Below, one piece after another: positions 37,131 through 46,040 of a stretch of DNA of 64,000 nucleotides. Every line of letters begins with the position of its first letter. Positions within the stretch are counted from its first letter, which is position 1. The notes beneath the pieces are model-generated. The model was not told where the DNA came from. It saw only the letters and a program-made list of their open reading frames with translations, and did no database searches. Position numbers and translations under genes: made by a program. Source of the DNA: Fredinandcohnia humi (GTDB taxonomy: Bacteria; Bacillota; Bacilli; Bacillales; Bacillaceae_L); assembly GCF_001439915.1 (NCBI RefSeq), contig NZ_LMBW01000002.1:179293-243292 (forward strand). Direction: 5' to 3'.

Positions 37131-37700
37131 TTAATTAGAAAAATCGTCCCAAGCAGTGACAATCGTTTTTTTATTGCTAGTCATTTCATCATATACATGT
37201 CGTTCTAGCTTCCCAATGTTCCCCCCATATACATGGAGGCCTATACAAGGTTCACTGGAAGCACAACTAACCTTATGAATATCTTGATCCGTTGTACAAC
37301 AAACCTCGACCTCCCCTTTATTAATATAACGATGTTCTAATTTAATGAGAGGTTTATGATATTGATCGCTTTGCTAGGGCTTTTTGAAACGTTCTTCATA
37401 TTCCGTACCTTGTACGATTCCAATTACCCCCCATGTCCCATGATCATGAATGGGAGTTGTTTGCCCTACATCCCATACAGCTGAAGCAATGGAAAAAGCC
37501 TCGTCTGCGGAAACAAAAAGAGGAAACAGGACATACTTTTCTTTATTTGGAACGGTAAACTTTTTTGGCAGTGTATAATTATTTGCAAGTAATTCCTTCA
37601 TTACCTTGGCAACCTCCGTAGTAATAAGGACCTCGTCTTCTTCCTTCTTGACGATGTAATCTACTTGCTCTATAAATCTATTCATTTTTTGGTCAAACAT
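37131..37700 (-). pseudogene. Cysteine-dioxygenase-like cupin with in-frame UAG
   Basis: ATG 37700 (after GAGGG) opens a cupin related to cysteine/3-mercaptopropionate dioxygenases: TTPIHDHGTWGVIGIVQGTEY carries the His-x-His iron ligands. A TAG at 37374-37376 (codon 109) stops the frame, but the same frame then stays open for 80 more codons to TAA 37131, reading HKPLIKLEHRYINKGEVEV, ASSEPCIGLHVYGGNIG (third His ligand) and TAWDDF. The full protein would be about 189 residues, normal for the family. The stop looks like a recent nonsense mutation of a Gln or Lys codon. Unless read through, the product lacks a metal ligand. Confidence 0.85.
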
Positions 37701-37744
37701 TTTATCCCTCACTTTACAACGTATTTTTTAAGGTGATTTTTTAA

Positions 37745-38500
37745 TTACTTTATAGCAACATCATTCAAAAACCCTTTAAACCTTATTTTAAAATCGCCAT
37801 TAACTATCGATTGATAGGCCAATTCTTGGGGACTTGTATTTACTAAATTATTGTCTGTGGTATTTTTGCCTAGATTTATGATAGTTGATCGAGTAAAATC
37901 TGGGATTTTTAATATTCCTTCCGCATTGTTTATGGCAGTTTCTTGAACATTACCTGAACTTGAGATGATGTGAATAAGACCGATTGATTTAGCATCTTGT
38001 GCATTCAACGTTTCTCCAAGTAGACAAAGCCTTTTTGCCTTTGAATAACCGATCTCATTAATAAGATGCCGCGTTCCTAGAATAACTCCAAACTTAGGGC
38101 CAGGAAATTTCATTTGAACAGTTGAAGAGGCAATTCTAATATCGCATGCCACACCAAGGTCAGCTCCAAACCCAAATGCATATCCTTCAATGGCTGCTAT
38201 AGTTAGCTGCGGCAACTCCATCCACTTCTCTAATGTATCGGCCAATAATTCAAAAAACTCTCCTGAATCAACATTTGATAGCGCTCTCACAAATGAGACA
38301 TCAATGCCGACGCAAAATGCCTTTGCTATCTCACTTTTCAAAATAACTATTTCGACTTCCCTATTTTTAGATAACAATTCTATTTCTTCACGTAACCTTA
38401 TCAAAAACTCCAAGTTAACAGCATTAAGCTTTTCAGGTCGATTCATTTTTAATATTTGGATGGTGCTGCCTTCTGACCTAATAAATTCAGATTCTATCAA
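37745..38500 (-). CDS. Enoyl-CoA hydratase/isomerase family protein
   Basis: A 251-residue crotonase-fold protein: LKMNRPEKLNAVN at the N-terminus, AIEGYAFGFGADLGVACDI (oxyanion-hole glycines) and FPGPKFGVILG. The two glutamates of true enoyl-CoA hydratases are not conserved: the first is Asp (GADLG for GCELA) and the second is replaced in the GPKFG segment. The reaction may thus be an isomerisation, decarboxylation or hydrolysis of a CoA thioester and not a classical hydration. The start is probably TTG 38500 after GGGGG. It lies between the ilvD-type and cupin genes in the cluster. Confidence 0.87.
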   Translation of the reverse strand: MIESEFIRSEGSTIQILKMNRPEKLNAVNLEFLIRLREEIELLSKNREVEIVILKSEIAKAFCVGIDVSFVRALSNVDSGEFFELLADTLEKWMELPQLTIAAIEGYAFGFGADLGVACDIRIASSTVQMKFPGPKFGVILGTRHLINEIGYSKAKRLCLLGETLNAQDAKSIGLIHIISSSGNVQETAINNAEGILKIPDFTRSTIINLGKNTTDNNLVNTSPQELAYQSIVNGDFKIRFKGFLNDVAIK

Positions 38501-38535
38501 TTTTATTTAAACCCCCAAATAGATATTCATTGGAA

Positions 38536-40218
38536 TTAATCAAACTTATCTGTTACTGCACCAAGAGAAGAACATGATACATTATGTGCGTATTTCCCCA
38601 ATATTCCCCCTTTATATAGCGGACGTGGCTTCCAGTTACTTTTTCTTTGTTCCATTTCATCTTCTGTGATGTGCATGGTTATTTGTTTACTTTCAGAATC
38701 TACTGTTACTAAATCACCTTCGCTCAATAAGGCAATTGGACCACCAACCTGTGCCTCAGGAGCAATATGTCCAACAACCAAACCATGAGTGCCTCCCGAA
38801 AAACGTCCGTCTGTTAAAAGTGCGACCTTTTCCCCCAAACCTTTCCCAACTAGTATTGAGGAGGAAGATAACATTTCGGGCATTCCAGGTCCCCCTTTCG
38901 GACCCACATATCTAATAACTAGTACATCCCCTTCATTTATTTCATTATTCATTATCGCGTTAACTGCCTCTTCCTCCGTATCATATACTCGGGCTGGTCC
39001 CGTCATTTTCTTAACCGAAACCCCCGACATTTTAGCGACTGCACCCTTTGGAGCTAAATTCCCTTTTAGTATTAGGAGTGGACCGTCTTTACTTAATGGT
39101 CGACTAATTGGATAAATAACATCCTGGTCATCTGGCAGATCTGATACACCTTTTAAGTTCTCGGCAATTGTTTTTCCTGTAACGGTTAAACACTCACCGT
39201 TAATAAACCCTTCTTTTAACAGTAATTTCATTACTACCTGGACACCGCCAACATTATATAAGTCTTCCATTACATATTTTCCACTAGGTTTTAAGTTTGC
39301 GATATGTGGAACTTCTCTTTGAATTCGATCAAAATCATCGATTGTTAAATTTACACCAATTGAATGTGCGATTGAAAGCAAATGTAGAACCGCATTAGTA
39401 GAACCTCCTAGGGCCATTACAACTGTTATTGCATTTTCAAATGCATCTTTAGTCATAATATTTGTAGGATAAATACCTTTTTGCATCAGATTATAAAGTG
39501 CTTTTCCAGCCATTTCACACTCTTCTAGCTTATTTACATTTTCCGCAGGTGTTGATGAATTACCTGGTAGGCACATTCCAAGTGCTTCTATTGCTGCTGA
39601 CATTGTATTGGCAGTGTACATCCCCCCGCATGCCCCTGCGCCAGGACATGCTTTACACTCTAATTCTTTTAAATTTTCTTCACTAATTAAGCCTTGATTT
39701 AACTGCCCTACACCTTCAAAAACAGAAAGCAGATCAATTTTTTCACCCTCAACTTCCCCGGGAGCAATGGTTCCACCATAAACAAATATCCCAGGAACTC
39801 CTGCATTTGCAATGGCAATCATACATCCAGGCATATTTTTATCACAACCACCAATGGCTAATAACCCATCTAAATTTTCGCCGCCAACAACTGTTTCAAT
39901 TGAATCTGCAATGACGTCACGGCTTGGTAATGAATACCTCATACCTTTAGTCCCCATTGCAATCGAATCAGAAACTGTAATAGTATTAAAGATTAATGGA
40001 ACAGCTCCAGCTGATTTTGCGCCTTTTTTTGCGGCCCTAGCTAGTTCATCAATATGCATATTACATGGTGAAACCTCACTCCAAGTACTTGCAATACCAA
40101 CCATAGGTTTTTTAAAATCTCTATCTTCCAAGCCGACAGCTCTTAGCATTGCTCGGTTTGGCGCTCTCTTAGAACCCTCGCTAAATACTTTACTATTAAT
40201 TCGCATTTCCCTATCCAT
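38536..40218 (-). CDS. Dihydroxy-acid dehydratase (IlvD/Edd family)
   Basis: A 560-residue iron-sulfur dehydratase with the three cluster cysteines of the [2Fe-2S] IlvD type: Cys52 (SPCNMH), Cys125 ([11 protein letters not shown]) and Cys197 ([17 protein letters not shown]). The C-terminal [19 protein letters not shown] block is intact. The family includes valine/isoleucine biosynthetic IlvD and sugar-acid dehydratases with the same chemistry. No other ilv gene is nearby and the genes around are catabolic, so a dedicated role in breaking down a hydroxy or sugar acid is at least as likely as branched-chain synthesis. GAGGAGC precedes ATG 40218. Confidence 0.93.
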   Translation of the reverse strand: MDREMRINSKVFSEGSKRAPNRAMLRAVGLEDRDFKKPMVGIASTWSEVSPCNMHIDELARAAKKGAKSAGAVPLIFNTITVSDSIAMGTKGMRYSLPSRDVIADSIETVVGGENLDGLLAIGGCDKNMPGCMIAIANAGVPGIFVYGGTIAPGEVEGEKIDLLSVFEGVGQLNQGLISEENLKELECKACPGAGACGGMYTANTMSAAIEALGMCLPGNSSTPAENVNKLEECEMAGKALYNLMQKGIYPTNIMTKDAFENAITVVMALGGSTNAVLHLLSIAHSIGVNLTIDDFDRIQREVPHIANLKPSGKYVMEDLYNVGGVQVVMKLLLKEGFINGECLTVTGKTIAENLKGVSDLPDDQDVIYPISRPLSKDGPLLILKGNLAPKGAVAKMSGVSVKKMTGPARVYDTEEEAVNAIMNNEINEGDVLVIRYVGPKGGPGMPEMLSSSSILVGKGLGEKVALLTDGRFSGGTHGLVVGHIAPEAQVGGPIALLSEGDLVTVDSESKQITMHITEDEMEQRKSNWKPRPLYKGGILGKYAHNVSCSSLGAVTDKFD

Positions 40219-40332
40219 ATAATGAAGCTCCTCTCTCCCGCGATTGAAAAAGACTCAGAAACACCAATACGGCCCTTGACAAAATATGAAACTATTTTTT
40301 AAAATTACTGGATATCACAATTTAAATGTTTT

Positions 40333-41505
40333 TTACTCGGAATTGGAGTTAAGCCACTCCTGTAAAATCTCTTGATTATGTTCCCCTAATCTTGGCGGAT
40401 TCCTATATATTTCGAATTCATAATCAGTCATCATAATAGGGAATCCAATCGCCTTTTCATTTTCTCCATTAGGTAATGTTTGCGTATGAATTATTCCCAT
40501 ATCATTCACATGTTCATCATTTAGAATCTGATGAAAATTATTAATTGGTGCGCATGGCACTCCTTTTTCGTCAAATAATTGAATCCAATCGATCGCATTT
40601 TGAGTAGAAAATTGTGCTTGCAGTATTTTACTTAATTCTTTCTGATTTTTAGCCCTTAGCTGCTGGGTTTTAAATCTTTCATCGTCTATCAGTTCAGGTA
40701 AACCTGTGATTAAACATACATCTCTCCATAATTTGTCATTTCCGGCTGCAATGACAAATGGCTTATCCTTTGCCCGAAAACCTTGATATGGCGCATTTCT
40801 AGGATGTGCTGAACCAAGTCGTTTTGGAGATTCTCCAGTTCCATAGTATTCACTTGTTTGCAAAGCTGAAATACCTAGAAGACTTCCAAGCATTGAGCTA
40901 TCAATGTGTGCTCCTACTCCATCTCTTTTCGCCCTTAAAAGCGCGGTAGTAATGGTATATGCAGCGTAAAGCCCACATGCAAAATCTCCAATTGGCACCC
41001 CGCTTTTTACAGGAGGACCATCTTCCTCTCCGGTTACACTCATTAAACCGCTAATGGCTTGAACGGTTACATCGAAAGCTCCTTTTTTCGCATAAGGTCC
41101 CCTTTGACCGTAGCCAGATATCGAGCAATAAACGATTTTCGGATTTACATGTTTTACTTCCTTATATCCGAGACCAAGACGCTCCAAAACACCAGGTCTA
41201 TAATTTTCGATTAGCACATCAACTTGTGAACATAATTCTTTTAATATATTTAATTGAACTTCATTCTTTAGATCAATAGTTATACTTCGTTTGTTGCGAT
41301 TTAATGAAGCGAAATTACCACTATATACATCATCATTTTCATTTTTTATAATAGGCGGCCATTGTCTCATTCCATCCCCGCCATCAGGTCTTTCAACTTT
41401 AACTACATCCGCTCCCAAATCCGCCAAGAGCATCCCAGTAAACGGACCAGCTGCTATTTGGCCAAGTTCAATTACCTTAATTCCTGAAAGTGGTTTTTTT
41501 TCCAA
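40333..41505 (-). CDS. CaiB/BaiF family CoA-transferase (type III)
   Basis: A 390-residue type III CoA-transferase that moves CoA between carboxylic acids. The catalytic Asp that forms the aspartyl-CoA thioester is probably Asp174 in SGVPIGDFACGLYAA. Other family marks are VIELGQIAAGPFTGMLLADLGADVVKVERP, GDGMRQWPP and LIENYRPGVLERLGLGY. The start is TTG 41505, after GGGAGG. As the first gene of the cluster it may activate the starting acid, or an intermediate, to its CoA ester. The donor and acceptor acids cannot be told from sequence. Confidence 0.92.
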   Translation of the reverse strand: MEKKPLSGIKVIELGQIAAGPFTGMLLADLGADVVKVERPDGGDGMRQWPPIIKNENDDVYSGNFASLNRNKRSITIDLKNEVQLNILKELCSQVDVLIENYRPGVLERLGLGYKEVKHVNPKIVYCSISGYGQRGPYAKKGAFDVTVQAISGLMSVTGEEDGPPVKSGVPIGDFACGLYAAYTITTALLRAKRDGVGAHIDSSMLGSLLGISALQTSEYYGTGESPKRLGSAHPRNAPYQGFRAKDKPFVIAAGNDKLWRDVCLITGLPELIDDERFKTQQLRAKNQKELSKILQAQFSTQNAIDWIQLFDEKGVPCAPINNFHQILNDEHVNDMGIIHTQTLPNGENEKAIGFPIMMTDYEFEIYRNPPRLGEHNQEILQEWLNSNSE

Positions 41506-41824
41506 TTAAAAGCCTCCCTTTTTTAAAATTTCCTTTCATTGAATAAGACCATTCAATAACAATGTAGAAATTTAATATTAATTACATTAACAGGAGTTAA
41601 AAGGCAAAATTGATTAAATATGAAGGTGGTTTTTTAAAATTTTTTGAGTAATGTACTAATGTGGCAAATCTTGCAAACTCAAAGCCTCTTCTCGGGAATT
41701 GAACTAGCTAGAAAGTTTGTTAGAACTGAGGTGAAGTAGAAGTCTTTACTTGGTAGGATATTTACTTGAAATGAGTTTGGAAAAATGAATTTTTCTACGG
41801 GACAAATTATTCATATAGAACCTT

Positions 41825-41834
41825 ATGTATACAT
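41825..41834. promoter_or_regulatory. Candidate GntR operator, copy 1 (ATGTATACAT)
   Basis: Perfect 10-base palindrome 320 bp upstream of the CoA-transferase gene. The 16-base context ATGTATACATATCTAA recurs with one change at 41953. TGTATACA-type palindromes are typical of FadR/FCD regulators. Confidence 0.45.
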
Positions 41835-41952
41835 ATCTAATAATTTTAAAAAATACTAACCCATAAATCACAGAATGTCAATACATAAAATTCAAAATAA
41901 TATAAACATTCTGCCTACTTGAGGATATTTTTAAAATCTTATATAAATTAAT

Positions 41953-41962
41953 ATGTATACAA
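41953..41962. promoter_or_regulatory. Candidate GntR operator, copy 2 (ATGTATACAA)
   Basis: Near-palindrome TGTATACA core, direct repeat of the 41825 site 128 bp away in the same orientation. Confidence 0.45.
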
Positions 41963-42088
41963 ATCTAAATTATTCAGTTATTGATAAATCTTAATAGATT
42001 TTGTAAATGCAGTATTCTTCATCTCCATTTAGTTTAGTTGAAATTTTATCTAGTTTTAATAGTGAAAGACGATGATTAATTACAACCT

Positions 42089-42340
42089 TTAACTATTTTG
42101 TAATTTTGTTAAAAATTCTAAAGGATTTAACACGATAAATGTCCCATTATTAAATAACGGATTTTGCTTCATTAGCAATGTGATTTTATTTAGCAACAAT
42201 GCTAAATCATCGCGATCGGATTCACTAATTTGAAACTCTACCCCATATTCAAAAATATCCTGTTCTTTTTCTTCGTACCGAACAATTGTTCTGTTCAAAA
42301 ATGTGTCTAATTCAATAAGAATTTTCTTAAAACTGTACAA
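42089..42340 (-). pseudogene. Orphan PilZ-domain C-terminal fragment
   Basis: The fragment reads RTIVRYEEKEQDIFEYGVEF, SESDRDDLALLLNKITLLMK and QNPLFNNGTFI, nearly the same as the last 70 residues of the PAS-GGDEF-EAL-PilZ protein at 24335. The N-terminal 15 residues are scrambled and no ribosome binding site is present. It is the decayed 3' end of a second copy of that gene. Divergence of about a quarter of residues shows that it is not a recent duplication. Confidence 0.88.
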
Positions 42341-42377
42341 AAATTTTAAGATATTCAGTGGTGCAAAAAACTAAAAA

Positions 42378-42410
42378 CACCTGATGCCTAAAGGCGATCA
42401 GGTGCTTTAT
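42378..42410. terminator. Hairpin CACCTGATGCC / GGCGATCAGGTG
   Basis: An 11-base stem with a 4-base loop followed by CTTTATT on the plus strand, upstream of the PilZ fragment. It resembles the GCCTGA-type dispersed hairpins. Confidence 0.65.
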
Positions 42411-42576
42411 TGTCAACTTTTAACCATTTCATGATAACTATCTGCTTAAACCATTACAATTGTATAACTTAAAGAAATGGTTAGAAATACTTAAAGTAAT
42501 GAGCCTGAATAGTTTGAATCACACACAGGAAAGATTCTTTAAAAAATAATTATTAATTCCTTTTCTCCCAATGATT

Positions 42577-43009
42577 TTACAATACACTTTTCATTGCTTC
42601 ATTAATCATTTCTACAAAACTACTATATTCCTCCAATTGCTCCCCACTTGGCTTATCCAGTTCAAGAAATAAGTCATTGTCTATATCGGAGCAATACCAA
42701 GAAATGTTCGAATCTCCAAAAAACAAATAATTATTTTCCCATTCATCATCTCCCCAAATTTTGTTTGCTCCGATAAAACCATTATTATCATCATCTGGTC
42801 GAGCATAGTAGATAACAAGTCCGTTAAATTCAAAACCATTTACTTTTTTTAATAATTCTTCATACTTAGCTGATCCATAGATTTTCACATATATTTTTTG
42901 ATTTCCACTCTTTTATTGATTGAGTATTCTCATTACTCGCAGGTAACATAATTGACTTTCCATCTTGGTTTTTAATTTTCTCAATTTCAGCCAATAATTC
43001 TAAAACCAA
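42577..43009 (-). pseudogene. SUKH (SMI1/KNR4) family immunity protein, frameshifted
   Basis: TTG 43009, following AGAGGTG, opens VLELLAEIEKIKNQDGKS, then LPASNENTQSIKEWKSK, and breaks after about 38 codons. One frame over, KIYGSAKYEELLKKVNGFEF and NGLVIYYARPDDDN, WENNYLFFGDSNISWYCSD and a C-terminal helix continue to the stop at 42577. Together they form a normal SUKH protein, the family that commonly neutralises nuclease toxins. One extra base in the T6 run 42894-42899 accounts for the break. It lies 14 bp downstream of the toxin-tail remnant, the usual toxin-immunity order. Confidence 0.8.
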
Positions 43010-43022
43010 TTTCACACCTCTT

Positions 43023-43515
43023 TTATTTAGTTGTAGGATAAATAATTCCTTCTGGGATTGGCCAATTTATCTGAATTGAATCTCCAACCTTCAACCCTTT
43101 AGTTAATTCCTTTTGCGAATTAGTAAAAGCTTTATGGTATGGATCGTTTTTAATTAGTATCAAATTTTGGAAATCATTTGTTCCGCCATCGTCTGAAGGT
43201 AGTTTATGATGCACCTGATATCCATCTGGAACCAATCCTTTTTTTAGATTATTTATATCTGTTTCCGTCAAACCTGAATTTTATTAGTTGTCTTATTTTA
43301 TTTTCATCCCTTACAATTTTTTGTAGAAAGTTTTTTCTAACAGAACCATTAAATTTATTTCTCAATTGTTTGAACTCATCCCGATCACGTTTGATATAGG
43401 TCACTTCTTTTTCAAAGATGTTCTTCAGTAGAACTTCATTACCTTTCAATTTACCAACGTGTTCAGTACCCTTACCAGTCCTCTTAGTTACAACCTTAAC
43501 ACCCATCTCATCCAA
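43023..43515 (-). pseudogene. HNH-nuclease polymorphic toxin C-terminal cassette, truncated and frameshifted
   Basis: Two minus-strand frames join into one toxin tail. The first reads KRTGKGTEHVGKLKGNEV, RDRDEFKQLRNKFNGSVRKN and KIRQLIK; the second reads SGLTETDINNLKKGLVPDGY, QVHHKLPSDDGGTNDFQNL and IKNDPYHK, the HNH-type nuclease motif, ending PEGIIYPTTK. One lost base in the T4 run 43279-43282 separates them. No N-terminal delivery part (for example LXG or RHS) precedes it: a stop lies just upstream of the first frame. This is an orphan toxin cassette, paired with the SUKH gene downstream. Confidence 0.8.
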
Positions 43516-43568
43516 CTGCGAACTCTTAATTCGCTAGATAAAATCTTTCGCATCTCCAAATTTTCACT

Positions 43569-44543
43569 TTACTTCTCTCTTTCTTCCATGTACTCTCTTC
43601 GTATTTCAGACAACGTTTTTCCCTTTTCTACATGTTCCGTAAAGGCATAAGTTTCAACGGATGACCAGCCAGTTACTTCCCTTAGCCATTGCTGAATAGA
43701 TTTTTCCTCTCCGCCAACTTCAACATTTCCATTTGATAACAAGACTGCTGTTGAATCATGATTCTTTGCTTTTAACATATCACCTGCTTTAACTACTTCC
43801 CACTCCAACATGGAATCAATTCTTGGCAAGTTACGTCTTTGCGAGGATCTTTTACGTTTAATTTTTGAAGTCGATGTTTTATCTATTAAATCCACATAAT
43901 AATCTTCGTAGTGATCTAACGGCAAGATTTTTTGACTTTCGATATATAATTCATCATTTATTTTATATGGAATCAATTTAAAGCAATACATTTCCACGCC
44001 ATTTTTGTTTAGCCAGGCAACAGCTGACTTTGTTTGCTCATCAAAATCCGATGCAACTAATATAATTTGCTGACGCTGATTGAAATCCTCAATGGAAATA
44101 TTGTTATCTTGAAAAAAAGTGACGATATTTCGATTGGCTTGTTCAGTGATCGTTAAGGACGGATCCCTCTTTGTATCTATACTTTTCTCTAAAAAAGGCG
44201 CATAAATTTTACTTATCAAATCTTCTATATCTTTTACCGTTGCAAATCCTGCAGCATAGCGAATTGCTTGAAATTCAAATGCTTCTTTTCTTGCTTCCAT
44301 ATCCTTTCGATCTCGCTTAATTTCAATTAGAACCAAATCCCCATTTTGATTTAATCCAACTAAATCACAAATCCCATTACTTGAATTCCTCACTTGTTGA
44401 CCAACGATTAACATCGATTCATCTTCTGCAATTAGATTTGTATTATTTTTTATTAACACTTCTACATCATGCTCGTTCATCTGTAACTCCGAAAAACTCG
44501 TAGGCTCGATAGGTATCGCCTCTTTATTTTTTATGTGATACAA
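43569..44543 (-). CDS. NucS/DUF91-type nuclease with C-terminal RAMA domain
   Basis: The N-terminal half (about residues 20-190) is a PD-(D/E)xK nuclease of the endonuclease NucS/DUF91 type: Asp60 in NGICDLVGLNQ and Glu74-x-Lys76 in DLVLIEIKRDRKD, followed by FEFQAIRYAAGFA. A basic linker (SKIKRKRSSQRRN, about 226-238) leads to a RAMA domain (about 245-305: AGDMLKAKNHDSTAVLLSNG, IQQWLREVTGWSSVETYAF), which is found in restriction and modification-dependent systems. It probably cuts or senses particular DNA. TTG 44543 follows GGAGAG. Family and domain are seen; the biological role is inferred. Confidence 0.85.
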   Translation of the reverse strand: MYHIKNKEAIPIEPTSFSELQMNEHDVEVLIKNNTNLIAEDESMLIVGQQVRNSSNGICDLVGLNQNGDLVLIEIKRDRKDMEARKEAFEFQAIRYAAGFATVKDIEDLISKIYAPFLEKSIDTKRDPSLTITEQANRNIVTFFQDNNISIEDFNQRQQIILVASDFDEQTKSAVAWLNKNGVEMYCFKLIPYKINDELYIESQKILPLDHYEDYYVDLIDKTSTSKIKRKRSSQRRNLPRIDSMLEWEVVKAGDMLKAKNHDSTAVLLSNGNVEVGGEEKSIQQWLREVTGWSSVETYAFTEHVEKGKTLSEIRREYMEEREK

Positions 44544-44680
44544 TTTTGTCTCTCCTTTATAACGGAAAATAATAATCCGTCCTACAATTAGCTAAGACAC
44601 ACCCAGTACAAAAACATAAGGGAAAAGCTTACGAAAGACTTGTCCCATAATCTTCCTGGGGATTGCAAACAATTCCATGT

Positions 44681-45247
44681 CTAAAGATTATTACAGAACG
44701 TATTAATTTCCGATTTCAATTCACTGAATAATTTTGGTTCAAAAATATTCTTAAGAGTTGATAGAGAAATTGTTTTTTGTTGGGGATAGTCTTGATTTAA
44801 TTTTATTGTTGGCACGACATAAAACTCCCACTGGCGTGTATCGAGTGGATTTACTATTTCCACATTCTTCTCTTTTAATAAGCAGAATACGTAAATGTCT
44901 GCATTTCTTGCTGCTTCCGGGCTATATGTATTTGTATTATAGTCGTACTCCTTTTTAGGACCGATATTAAAAATAATTTTGGAAAGTGTCCCCTTATACC
45001 AAGCTTGGATATAGGATGCTGATTTTACTTCAATTTTCATATCTTTGTATTTTAAATCATAAGAATCCCATTCTATTCTAGTTTGGTTAAGAGCTCCAAT
45101 CGCAGCACCCACTAAGAATTCGGCAAAGATCCCCCTTAATGAGTTAGTAAGTAAATTAGAGAAACCCCATTTCCAAAAATCCGAAATCGTTAAGTCCGTT
45201 CCAATAATCGTTTTTTCTAAATTCGATGGATTGTTGAAATCCAACAA
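44681..45247 (-). CDS. Putative PD-(D/E)xK restriction-endonuclease-like protein
   Basis: A 188-residue protein with RGIFAEFLVGAAIGAL (Glu43), EWDSYDLKYKDMKIEVKSAS (Asp61, Glu73-x-Lys75) and YIQAW. This order (Glu helix, Asp, E-x-K strand, then S/Q) is the PD-(D/E)xK nuclease core, also typical of small type II restriction enzymes. The following part (ADIYVFCLLKEKNVEIVNPL, QWEFYVVP) is common in predicted restriction nucleases. TTG 45247 follows AAGGAG. There is no methyltransferase next to it. It is separated from the RAMA-nuclease gene by 137 bp. Confidence 0.75.
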   Translation of the reverse strand: MLDFNNPSNLEKTIIGTDLTISDFWKWGFSNLLTNSLRGIFAEFLVGAAIGALNQTRIEWDSYDLKYKDMKIEVKSASYIQAWYKGTLSKIIFNIGPKKEYDYNTNTYSPEAARNADIYVFCLLKEKNVEIVNPLDTRQWEFYVVPTIKLNQDYPQQKTISLSTLKNIFEPKLFSELKSEINTFCNNL

Positions 45248-46040
45248 TTTTCACTCCTTTTCCTAATCTTTTGCTCCAATTCAATTCTTATTATTTACTC
45301 ATTAATTAATGATTAGTCAGCATGAACAATTTTCCCTATTGGTTTATAAACTAAATGGAGATGTATAGCCCCATCTCCATTTCTTATTATTTATTTGGTT
45401 GTATACCAGCGGTTAACCTTAACAAACAATCTACAACAACTTATCCTGATTCAAATCCACGGCATATACCGTTACTGCCCGATGGTCAGCTTTTAATAAC
45501 TGCCTCTTAGTCAGTAACCCCACTAATGATATAATCATAAAGATTATGATTTACACTGTTTTCCAACACCATGTTCATAGGAATCACTGGCTTGCTGTCT
45601 AATCATGTTACTATTTTTACAGAAAAATAAGCGCTAAATGGAGAAAATCGTATTCGTAGGGTCCAATATACATAAAGTAACGAATACTCCCATTTACACA
45701 CAAGGCCTCACCCTCAACTCTGGGTCTGGCCCTTTTGTTCAGAATCCTTGGTTTTCCAAAATTTATAGAAAAAGGGATATCTTTTTTTCAAACCACAATG
45801 GGATGCTTTTCTTATGTGGATTGCACGTATTTACGAATTCAGAAACCTTTTCTATTGAGCCTTTCTCCAAACCTTAGAAGCTGAATGCTTTCGGTTTGTT
45901 TTTCTAATAATACTCCTCAATTCGTTCCACCTTTTAGAGGCACCATTTATGAGTTTGGTTGTTTGATAGCCAGCCGCCAGATCAAGTTGTTCTTCATTTG
46001 TATGCTCATTTAGATAACCGGATGAAAGATTTTGTGGCCA
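45248..46040. other. 793-bp stretch, no confident gene
   Basis: A terminator-like hairpin occurs at 45353-45382. Minus-strand frames near 45430-45600 read protein-like ends (SLVGLLTKRQLLKADHRAV; SKPVIPMNMVLENSVNHNLY) and one near 45900-46020 reads NEEQLDLAAGYQTTKL, but none has a start or a known family. A plus-strand 79-codon frame (45638-45877) lacks a ribosome binding site. I read the area as decayed genes. Confidence 0.4.
45353..45382. terminator. Hairpin AAATGGAGATG / CATCTCCATTT
   Basis: Perfect 11-base stem with an 8-base loop and a T-run. Probably ends a transcript from the decayed region to the right (minus strand). Confidence 0.7.

Larger units (their letters stand above)
41506..42088. 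other. 583-bp promoter/intergenic region of the catabolic cluster
   Basis: No gene is visible. The region should hold the promoter for the leftward cluster. It includes two copies of ATGTATACA(T/A)ATCTAA at 41825 and 41953. Confidence 0.6.

Noticed and set aside
45638-45877. 79-codon plus-strand frame
   Set aside because: No ribosome binding site, no recognisable family; retained only as part of the undefined 45.2-46.0 kb stretch.
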